Shown here: positions 1 through 5,573 of the stretch, piece by piece | How the letters are laid out: each line of letters starts with the position of its first letter | How positions within the stretch are numbered: the first letter of the stretch is position 1 | Assembly (NCBI GenBank): GCA_037144075.1 | Contig: JBAWXM010000229.1 | Location: 1 to 8,448, forward strand | Direction: 5' to 3' | DNA length: 8,448 bases | From: CAIPAT01 sp037144075 | GTDB taxonomy: Bacteria; Verrucomicrobiota; Lentisphaeria; Victivallales; Victivallaceae | Made by a program: the position numbers and the translations under genes | The notes under the pieces: generated by a model | The model's database searches: none | What the model saw: the letters and a program-made list of their open reading frames with translations, nothing else | What the model was told of the DNA's origin: nothing

Positions 1-648
1 GAACTCCTGGTTGTGATCGCGATCATCGCGATTTTGGCCTCAATGCTGCTGCCGGCGCTTAATAAAGCAAGGGAACGGGGCAAAGCCATTTCATGCCTGA
101 ATAATATGAAACAGTTGGGCTCAGCCTTCATCCAATACACGGACGATTACCAGGGTTATGCGATTGACTCCGTCGCTTCCGGCAACTACATGTTCGGCCC
201 CACCACACCGGCCATGTATAACCAAACCCTTTGTCCGTATCTGAACTACAAACCCTTTGCGAGTTCCGCCGGATTGCCGTCCGCGCCGACAGCCTTATGT
301 GCGTCAGGCAGACTTGACGGCACTTTTAATGCTGTCCGGGCAAACACTCTGCCCAATCCAAGTTATGCCATGAACTCCTGTTTAAGGGCCAGCGCCACTA
401 GCAGAGCCACTAGCAAGATATCCAGGATAAAAAAGCCTTCTGAAAGAATGGTTTTCGCCGAAGCCACGGATTATTCAGTTGCGGAAACCGTTTATGGGGT
501 GGTTTATCACAACGTTCAAATAAGCCGCCGTCATTCCAACGGTTCAAATATCCTGTTTCTGGAAGGGCATGCCACCTATAATGACGGCAGGCAAATATTA
601 AAATATGGCGATTATACTGATAATAGCACGTTCTGGAGAGAATATTAA
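1..648 (+). CDS. Type IV pilin-like (H-X9-DG family) protein, 5' end outside window
   Basis: The reading frame is open from base 1 and its start lies upstream. The first codon (Glu) fits the conserved Glu5 of a class III/type IV prepilin N-terminus. It is followed by a hydrophobic helix (LLVVIAIIAILASMLLPAL) and then NKARERGKAISCLNNMKQLG, typical of the PVC family with prepilin-type cleavage/methylation and processing-associated domains. Near the C-terminus His178 (counted from base 1) is followed by nine residues and then Glu188-Gly189, so the family's H-X9-DG signature is present as H-X9-EG. The mature protein should be a membrane-anchored, periplasm- or surface-exposed pseudopilin-like subunit. 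Such genes are numerous in Lentisphaerae and often lie beside sulfatase or glycosidase genes; their exact role is not known to me. Bases 460-493 of this gene recur at the end of the next gene. Family call is confident, function is not. Confidence 0.88.
   Translation, partial: ELLVVIAIIAILASMLLPALNKARERGKAISCLNNMKQLGSAFIQYTDDYQGYAIDSVASGNYMFGPTTPAMYNQTLCPYLNYKPFASSAGLPSAPTALCASGRLDGTFNAVRANTLPNPSYAMNSCLRASATSRATSKISRIKKPSERMVFAEATDYSVAETVYGVVYHNVQISRRHSNGSNILFLEGHATYNDGRQILKYGDYTDNSTFWREY
394..417 (+). repeat. 12-bp in-frame tandem microduplication in pilin-like gene
   Basis: Two adjacent 12-base units (GCCACTAGCAGA at 394-405 and GCCACTAGCAAG at 406-417) share their first ten bases and differ only in the last two. 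They encode the repeated tetrapeptides ATSR and ATSK. The length is a multiple of three, so the frame is kept. It looks like a small slippage duplication in a variable part of the pilin-like protein. Confidence 0.6.
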
Positions 649-752
649 TAAGTGTCTTTGCGGTGATTCATATTTTTATGATTATGGCGGTGCAGGTCTG
701 CCGACGCAAGAGTTTGTTCGGGAATATTGACCGGCATGGAAAATACTAAAAA

Positions 753-804
753 GTCAATTTTAAAGCATTAAATTATTGCAAACAATAAAATTATGAGGGT
801 GATT
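753..804 (+). promoter_or_regulatory. AT-rich leader upstream of CBM-only gene, with dyad 773-788
   Basis: This 52-base leader is retained in front of both duplicated genes (753-804 and 1760-1811) with only two differences, fewer per base than in the flanking coding sequence. It contains the perfect dyad TTATTG-CAAA-CAATAA (773-788), ending seven bases before the Shine-Dalgarno. It could be an operator for a dimeric regulator or a small mRNA stem-loop. I could not assign a convincing -35/-10 pair: TTGACC at 727-732 is a possible -35 but has no good partner, and it lies in the part deleted from copy B. Confidence 0.4.
795..801 (+). promoter_or_regulatory. Shine-Dalgarno GAGGGTG fixing the start at 805
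   Basis: GAGGGTGATT (795-804) closely resembles the anti-SD complement GGAGGTGATC and directly precedes ATG at 805; the GAGG core is six bases from that ATG. The ATG at 793 overlaps this site and has only AT-rich sequence upstream, so 805 is the better start. The same arrangement recurs at 1802-1811 before ATG 1812. Confidence 0.7.
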
Positions 805-1737
805 ATGTTGTTGAATAAGCGTAGAATTCTATCTGTTTTTCTCCTGTCGGCGCTGTTCGTTTTATGTTCCTGGCAAAAAACTTTCGGTGGAGTTTCCGAC
901 TCTGAAGATAAAACAGGTTTAGACAAGGGGGGAGTGTCAATAGACCTTTCCACCTTGAAGACAGGCGCCAAGGAAACAGCCGGCGACAATCTTATCACTA
1001 ACGGTTCTTTCACCCAGATCGGTGCAGACGGGAAACCCGCGGGGTGGACTGAATCGTTTTGGGTGTATCATTCCAATGAACCCGAAAGAAAAGCATGCAT
1101 GGACGCATTGAAGGATTTCGCCGTCAGAAAATTTTGCAAAGGGGATTCGCCTGACGCGAAAAGCTTTTATGAATTTTCGTATTCTGAAGACGACTATGCG
1201 AAACACAAAACCGGCGACTTCGCTTTTTCCAGCGCGATTAAAACCTGCGTAGTTGTTGCTGAACCGGAAAAAGAGACGAAGTTTGTCCTGAAAGTCCATT
1301 ATAGAGGCAGCACATCCCCGGTTCCCAAAGACAATAGTTTCGGCGCGTTGATACAATTCTGGGACAAGGCTGACAACTACAAGTCCGGCGGCAAACAGAT
1401 TGGCGAGCATAAATATCTGATTTTTCCTCTGAAGAATGAATGGACAACAGGGGAAATGGCTTTCACCGTTCCGAAAGGCGCAAAGTCGTTCACAATTGAT
1501 CTCCGCAAATACGGATGCGGAAAAGTTCAAATAGACGAAGTCGCCCTTTACAAGGTGACGGAAAAAGGGCTCACGATCCGCATGGTGCCTTTTTCATTTC
1601 TTGACAATACTTCCTGCCTTTCAAGCGGCCAGCCGGAAATTTTAAGATTTGCCTGCAAGAACGAGTTTCAACAAAAACTGAACAAACCGGTCGTCGTCCT
1701 TGAAGCCACGGATTTTTCAGTTGCGGAAACCGTTTGA
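805..1737 (+). CDS. Secreted CBM-only protein, truncated paralogue of downstream gene with chimeric C-terminus
   Basis: Predicted 310 aa. The N-terminus (MLLNKRR, then about 16 hydrophobic residues) is a signal peptide, with cleavage likely around TFGG, residues 27-30. No good lipobox is seen. Residues about 62-250 look like a beta-sandwich carbohydrate-binding module of the CBM4/9/22 or galactose-binding-like type: NLITNGSF at its start, GWTESF shortly after, and the typical closing strand IDEVALYK at 243-250. Residues 1-300 are paralogous to the start of the next gene, with about 29 substitutions and one missing residue. Residues 301-310 (ATDFSVAETV) come from the pilin-like gene in its own frame, and an inserted G at 1736 gives the TGA stop. 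There is no catalytic domain. It may be a free polysaccharide-binding protein or a decaying copy; the intact frame over 310 codons favours recent or current expression. Confidence 0.75.
   Translation: MLLNKRRILSVFLLSALFVLCSWQKTFGGVSDSEDKTGLDKGGVSIDLSTLKTGAKETAGDNLITNGSFTQIGADGKPAGWTESFWVYHSNEPERKACMDALKDFAVRKFCKGDSPDAKSFYEFSYSEDDYAKHKTGDFAFSSAIKTCVVVAEPEKETKFVLKVHYRGSTSPVPKDNSFGALIQFWDKADNYKSGGKQIGEHKYLIFPLKNEWTTGEMAFTVPKGAKSFTIDLRKYGCGKVQIDEVALYKVTEKGLTIRMVPFSFLDNTSCLSSGQPEILRFACKNEFQQKLNKPVVVLEATDFSVAETV
1112..1407 (+). repeat. Identical 296-bp tract shared with 2122-2417, copy A
   Basis: Base-by-base comparison shows no difference between 1112-1407 and 2122-2417. The flanking homologous parts differ at about 30 of 307 positions before it and about 33 of 297 after it (hand counts). 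The tract codes for the central part of the CBM. This mosaic pattern is what gene conversion between tandem copies leaves. Confidence 0.85.
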
Positions 1738-1779
1738 TGGGGGATGAAATTTAAAAAAAGTCAACTTTAAAGTATTAAA

Positions 1780-1811
1780 TTATTGCAAACAATAAAATTA
1801 TGAGGGTGATT
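1780..1811 (+). promoter_or_regulatory. Second copy of the dyad and Shine-Dalgarno, before the large gene
   Basis: The dyad TTATTGCAAACAATAA is repeated at 1780-1795 without change, followed by GAGGGTGATT at 1802-1811 abutting ATG 1812. Only about 74 bases separate the stop at 1737 from this start. The large gene therefore either shares a transcript with the upstream gene or uses a promoter within this short spacer; no clear promoter is visible. Confidence 0.45.
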
Positions 1812-4800
1812 ATGTTGTCGAGTAAGCGTAGAATTATGTCTTTATTGCTCCTGTCGGCGCTGTTCGTTTTATGTTCCTGGCAAAAAACTTTCGGCGGAGT
1901 TTCCGACTCTATTGAAGATAAAACCGTTTTAGACAAGGGCGGAGTGTCAATAGACCTTGCCACCTTGAAAACAGGCGACAATGAAACAGCCGGCGACAAT
2001 CTCATCACTAACGGCGCCTTCACCCAGGTCGGCGCGGACGGAAAGCCAACAGGGTGGACTGAATCGTTTTGGGTGTATCATTCCAATGAGCCCGAAAGAA
2101 AAGCGTGCATGGACGCATTGCAGGATTTCGCCGTCAGAAAATTTTGCAAAGGGGATTCGCCTGACGCGAAAAGCTTTTATGAATTTTCGTATTCTGAAGA
2201 CGACTATGCGAAACACAAAACCGGCGACTTCGCTTTTTCCAGCGCGATTAAAACCTGCGTAGTTGTTGCTGAACCGGAAAAAGAGACGAAGTTTGTCCTG
2301 AAAGTCCATTATAGAGGCAGCACATCCCCGGTTCCCAAAGACAATAGTTTCGGCGCGTTGATACAATTCTGGGACAAGGCTGACAACTACAAGTCCGGCG
2401 GCAAACAGATTGGCGAGTATAAATATCTGGCTTTTCCCATGAGGAGCGAATGGACAACAGGGGAAATGGCTTTCACCGTTCCGAAAAGCGCGAAGTCGCT
2501 CACAATTGATCTCCGCAAATACGGCTGCGGAAATATTCAAATAGACGAAGCCTCTCTTTTTAAGGCGACGGAAAAAGGCCTTTCGATCCGCATGGTTCCC
2601 TTTTCATTTCTTGACAACACCTTCTATCTTTCGAGCGGCCAGCCGGAAATTTTAAGATTTGCCTGCAAGAACGAATTTCAACAGAAACTGAACAAACCGG
2701 TCGTCGTCCTTGAACTGCCTGAAGAGTTCGATGTTGCCGGCGTGAAACTGTCGCTCATAATGCTCAGCAAAAGTGAAATCAAACGCGGGGACAATAAATA
2801 TTATCTGTATAAAGTGGCGATTGACGGCATAAAATATGCCATTGCCAAATGCGATTATTATGCGGCAAACGACGCCGTTGATTTTCTTGTCCGGACAAGC
2901 CTTCCCGCTAGCGACAAGGCTTATGAGGCCCGGTACTGGTACGAAGACGGGGATTATAAAACGGAGCCACTTTCATTCTCCCTGAAAGTAATGCCAACGA
3001 TCAGAGGCAAAACGCCAAAGATATTTGAGAGCGGCGTTTGCTTCAATGTGGGAACAAATTTCGGAGACGACAACGTTGCCGACATCCTGTGTTCTTTCTA
3101 CGTCGAATGCGGCTTCAACGCCGCGCACCTGTATGATTTCGTCCAATGGGGAGTGCCCGAAAAATTTTCCGCCTCATTGTTGAAAAAAGGCATTAAAAGG
3201 TATACCGAGCCGGGCTGGCTCTCCAACGGTTACAGAATAGGCAAAGAAAAGAAACCGGACGACGCGGCGTTTAAGCTTGCTGACGGCTCTAATTTCAACG
3301 ATGGCGTCTATGACTGCATATGTCCAGTAGAGGTGTACACGCGAGGCAAATATTTCCAGGAATTTGTTGAAAAAGCTTTGCGGAAGATACTGGTGGAGAA
3401 GAATTCCGCCGATTCCATAATGGCGAACTGGGAGCCGTACATGTTTGAAAACAAGGGCTGCTTCTGCGCGAAATGCAAAAGCGAGTTTATCAAATTCAGC
3501 GGCCTGTCCGCGGATGAAGTGGACGCGCAGTGGCCAAAAAGAATTCCCATCAAACATAGGGCGGTCTGGACGAAATTCAGGAGCTGGCAGAATGGCAAGG
3601 TGGTCGCCGCGCTTGAGGAAACCATCAGCAGAATCGGGGCGGAAGCCGGTAAAAAATCTCATTTCATCCCCGAAATTTCGACTGCCTCGACTTTCGACGA
3701 ATATTTCGCCCAGTACAGCCCGGCTGATTTTATTGACAAACTGCCGGTGATCGAATTCTGGGGCCCATACGTCTGTCAACTCTACAATCAGCCGTACAGC
3801 TATGTCATCGGCAGCCACCTGCTCACATTTTTAATGGCGAAAGACGCGGCCGGTTACGCGCATGAAAAGGCGCTGAAAAATCCGCCGAAGCTGATTGCGT
3901 TCCCCCAGGGATTTCAGGGTAATTCCATGATTACGGAACCGGAAGCCATCGCCTTTGAATACCTCTGTTTCTTTTTGCAGAGGTGGGATGGCGCTTTGGC
4001 ATATTATTTCCCGTACGGCTATGACGCCCGCTACTGGGCCGCCCTGGCGCGGGCGAACACGCTGATCGCGGAAACCGAAGACTTCATTTTTCATGGCGTG
4101 AGGACGGAGAATTTCACCGTCAAATTCGAGACGCCGGTTCCTGAATATTATCTGCCAACATCGTGGGATGAAGGCAAACTGTATGCGAGATCGTTCCCGT
4201 CGGCGAAAGAAAAACATCTCCTTGTCCAGGTGCTTGAATACATGCTTGACGGAAAACGTCTTATCGCTGTCGGCAATTTCTGGGAGAAGGGCGAGGTGTT
4301 CTTCACTTTGCGCCTAAACGATCTGGATAAAAACACGAAATACGCGCTTTATGAGCCTGACCATCAGCGATGCTACGCCAATGACAAAGGGGAAGCCGAA
4401 TTTTTCGCTGAAGATTTGAGCAGCGGAATTCTTCTTCACGCAGGCGCTTTACGATGGAGCTTTTTTGTCATTGAGCCGCTAACAGGGGCGGATTACGGCG
4501 TGCTGATGACGCCGCAGCAGATGCGGACGGCTATGACGAAACGCCTGCCCGGCATAATGAAGGCGGCTGAAATTGAAAAGAAAAGATTCGACGATTACAA
4601 GGCTGCCACTGTGCGGCCGGAGTTGAAAAAAGAGGTTTTCACTGATCTGTCCGCCTTTAAGCCAGCGCAATGCGGCGAACTTCGCTGCCAAATTGAAAAA
4701 AGCGCTGACGGTAAAAAAACGTTCATCGTTTTCAGCAAGGGAGGCAACAAGTTGACCATTGATCCCTCCTGCGGCGCGAAAGTCTCAAGTTGGATTGTGG

Positions 4801-5495
4801 ACAAAACAGAGCTTGTAAATAAAAATGATGACAACGCCGGACTTTGCGGGGATTGTTTCTGGTGGCCTGCAAATTTGACCTCTCAGATGCTTATGCCGTA
4901 TGAGTTTGACAAGGTTTTAAAAAATGACAGCTCTATTACGGTGCAGTTCAAGAAAAAACTTGACAATGTCGGCACGTCCAATCTGGATGCCGTGACTATT
5001 ACCAAAACGTACAGCGTGTTTGCCGACGGTAGCGGCTTCCAGGTCAATACTCAGTTCGACAACATGTCAACCGCCTGCAACCGGGAGTTCTCGTTCAGAT
5101 ATCACAATATGCTCTCTTTTCTCGGAACGCAAAACGACAAAGACGGCCGCGCCCTTATGAGAAAAGGAAACGCCGATGAATCCTTCAAAAGAGATTACGA
5201 TGTCAGGCTCTATCGAATTGAAGGCGCCGATGACAGCGCGCTGGAAAACTTATTCAAGATGGATAAAATCATTGACATAACAACTCCTGAAATAGTTTTT
5301 GACAGTCCGTGGAGCAAGGTGAAACTCGCAATTGACGCCGTCAACAAAAATGATCTGCACAGTTTTGTCTTTTGGGATTCAGCCAAACAGTCCGGCTCGA
5401 CCTTTGAGCCGATTTTCAAGAAGATATCATTGCCTCCCGGTAAATCCTGGGCGGCGTCAATGACCTTTAAAATAGGTGGCATTGAAAAGAAATGA
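1812..5495 (+). CDS. Large secreted glycoside-hydrolase-like protein: CBM, GH42-like TIM barrel, mutarotase-like C-terminus
   Basis: Predicted 1227 aa from ATG 1812, chosen for its GAGGGTGATT ribosome site. Order: signal peptide (1 to about 30), CBM4/9-like sandwich (about 62-250, NLITNGAF to IDEASLFK), beta-rich linker domain (about 250-400), TIM barrel (about 402-770), beta-domain (about 773-890), helical link (904-938) and a galactose-mutarotase-like sandwich (about 970-1227, with TITKTYSVFADGSGFQVNTQ). The barrel carries Cys502 and Cys504 in DCICP, then Glu541 in NWEPY, then Cys550, Cys552 and Cys555 in CFCAKC. This resembles the acid/base Glu plus zinc-binding cysteines of GH42 beta-galactosidases, including the nine-residue Glu-to-Cys spacing I recall for the Thermus enzyme. 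The usual nucleophile is not obvious. It is probably an extracytoplasmic polysaccharide-active enzyme of unknown substrate. It is the full-length parent of the truncated gene upstream. Confidence 0.82.
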   Translation: MLSSKRRIMSLLLLSALFVLCSWQKTFGGVSDSIEDKTVLDKGGVSIDLATLKTGDNETAGDNLITNGAFTQVGADGKPTGWTESFWVYHSNEPERKACMDALQDFAVRKFCKGDSPDAKSFYEFSYSEDDYAKHKTGDFAFSSAIKTCVVVAEPEKETKFVLKVHYRGSTSPVPKDNSFGALIQFWDKADNYKSGGKQIGEYKYLAFPMRSEWTTGEMAFTVPKSAKSLTIDLRKYGCGNIQIDEASLFKATEKGLSIRMVPFSFLDNTFYLSSGQPEILRFACKNEFQQKLNKPVVVLELPEEFDVAGVKLSLIMLSKSEIKRGDNKYYLYKVAIDGIKYAIAKCDYYAANDAVDFLVRTSLPASDKAYEARYWYEDGDYKTEPLSFSLKVMPTIRGKTPKIFESGVCFNVGTNFGDDNVADILCSFYVECGFNAAHLYDFVQWGVPEKFSASLLKKGIKRYTEPGWLSNGYRIGKEKKPDDAAFKLADGSNFNDGVYDCICPVEVYTRGKYFQEFVEKALRKILVEKNSADSIMANWEPYMFENKGCFCAKCKSEFIKFSGLSADEVDAQWPKRIPIKHRAVWTKFRSWQNGKVVAALEETISRIGAEAGKKSHFIPEISTASTFDEYFAQYSPADFIDKLPVIEFWGPYVCQLYNQPYSYVIGSHLLTFLMAKDAAGYAHEKALKNPPKLIAFPQGFQGNSMITEPEAIAFEYLCFFLQRWDGALAYYFPYGYDARYWAALARANTLIAETEDFIFHGVRTENFTVKFETPVPEYYLPTSWDEGKLYARSFPSAKEKHLLVQVLEYMLDGKRLIAVGNFWEKGEVFFTLRLNDLDKNTKYALYEPDHQRCYANDKGEAEFFAEDLSSGILLHAGALRWSFFVIEPLTGADYGVLMTPQQMRTAMTKRLPGIMKAAEIEKKRFDDYKAATVRPELKKEVFTDLSAFKPAQCGELRCQIEKSADGKKTFIVFSKGGNKLTIDPSCGAKVSSWIVDKTELVNKNDDNAGLCGDCFWWPANLTSQMLMPYEFDKVLKNDSSITVQFKKKLDNVGTSNLDAVTITKTYSVFADGSGFQVNTQFDNMSTACNREFSFRYHNMLSFLGTQNDKDGRALMRKGNADESFKRDYDVRLYRIEGADDSALENLFKMDKIIDITTPEIVFDSPWSKVKLAIDAVNKNDLHSFVFWDSAKQSGSTFEPIFKKISLPPGKSWAASMTFKIGGIEKK
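2122..2417 (+). repeat. Identical 296-bp tract shared with 1112-1407, copy B
   Basis: Partner of the identical tract in the upstream paralogue. The first differing bases outside it are 1111 A versus 2121 C, and 1408 C versus 2418 T. Confidence 0.85.
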
Positions 5496-5509
5496 TTTTA
5501 AACATGCCG

Positions 5510-5550
5510 CGTTTGTCCTCCGGGCCGACGCTGCTATCGGCTTCCAAACG
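5510..5550 (+). other. Potential intercistronic stem-loop
   Basis: The 78-base gap between the two large genes can fold. CGTTTG (5510-5515) pairs with CAAACG (5545-5550), and GCCGA (5524-5528) pairs with TCGGC (5537-5541) around an eight-base loop; two G-U pairs can extend the inner stem. No U-run follows, so it is not an intrinsic terminator. It could affect mRNA processing or the relative expression of the two genes. Such pairing could also occur by chance. Confidence 0.3.
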
Positions 5551-5573
5551 AAGTCAGGAAAAAGCGCAAGAAT

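Larger units (their letters stand above)
460..1704 (+). repeat. Segmental tandem duplication, copy A
   Basis: This block runs from inside the pilin-like gene, across the spacer, and through the N-terminal 300 codons of the following gene. It is repeated directly downstream as copy B. The junction is visible at 1701-1705: the upstream sequence follows the large gene (identical to 2700-2714) up to TGAA, then switches to pilin sequence matching 460-493. The bases GAA occur in both parents at the switch, so the exact breakpoint is ambiguous by three bases. Gene order and strand are those expected from a simple tandem duplication. Confidence 0.85.
1702..2714 (+). repeat. Segmental tandem duplication, copy B (internally deleted)
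   Basis: Bases 1702-1735 match 460-493 with one mismatch (473 A versus 1715 T). The sequence resumes homology near 1744 (offset 1007 from copy A), and after an in-frame ATT codon inserted near 1911 the offset is 1010 up to 2714. The change of offset from 1242 to 1007 shows a net loss of 235 bp, corresponding to roughly 500-735 of copy A (rest of the pilin gene and most of the spacer). Homology between the copies ends at 1704/2714, where the large gene continues with CTGCCTGAAGAG. Confidence 0.85.

Noticed and set aside
649..752. Intrinsic terminator after the pilin-like gene
   Set aside because: Only a weak GC-rich pairing near 690-710 is present, and no T-run follows it.
793..804. Upstream ATG starts at 793 and 1800
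   Set aside because: They overlap the GAGGGTGATT Shine-Dalgarno and have no ribosome site of their own; ATG 805 and 1812 are correctly spaced and give a cleaner signal peptide.
859..876. Lipoprotein lipobox around LFVLC in the signal peptide
   Set aside because: The residue before Cys is Leu rather than Gly/Ala/Ser, so lipidation is unlikely; signal peptidase I cleavage further on is favoured.
937..1530. Long antisense open frame opposite the CBM coding region, recurring at 1947-2540
   Set aside because: It appears twice only because the region is duplicated. It lies wholly antisense to a well-supported gene with signal peptide and ribosome site, and its translation shows no recognisable domain.
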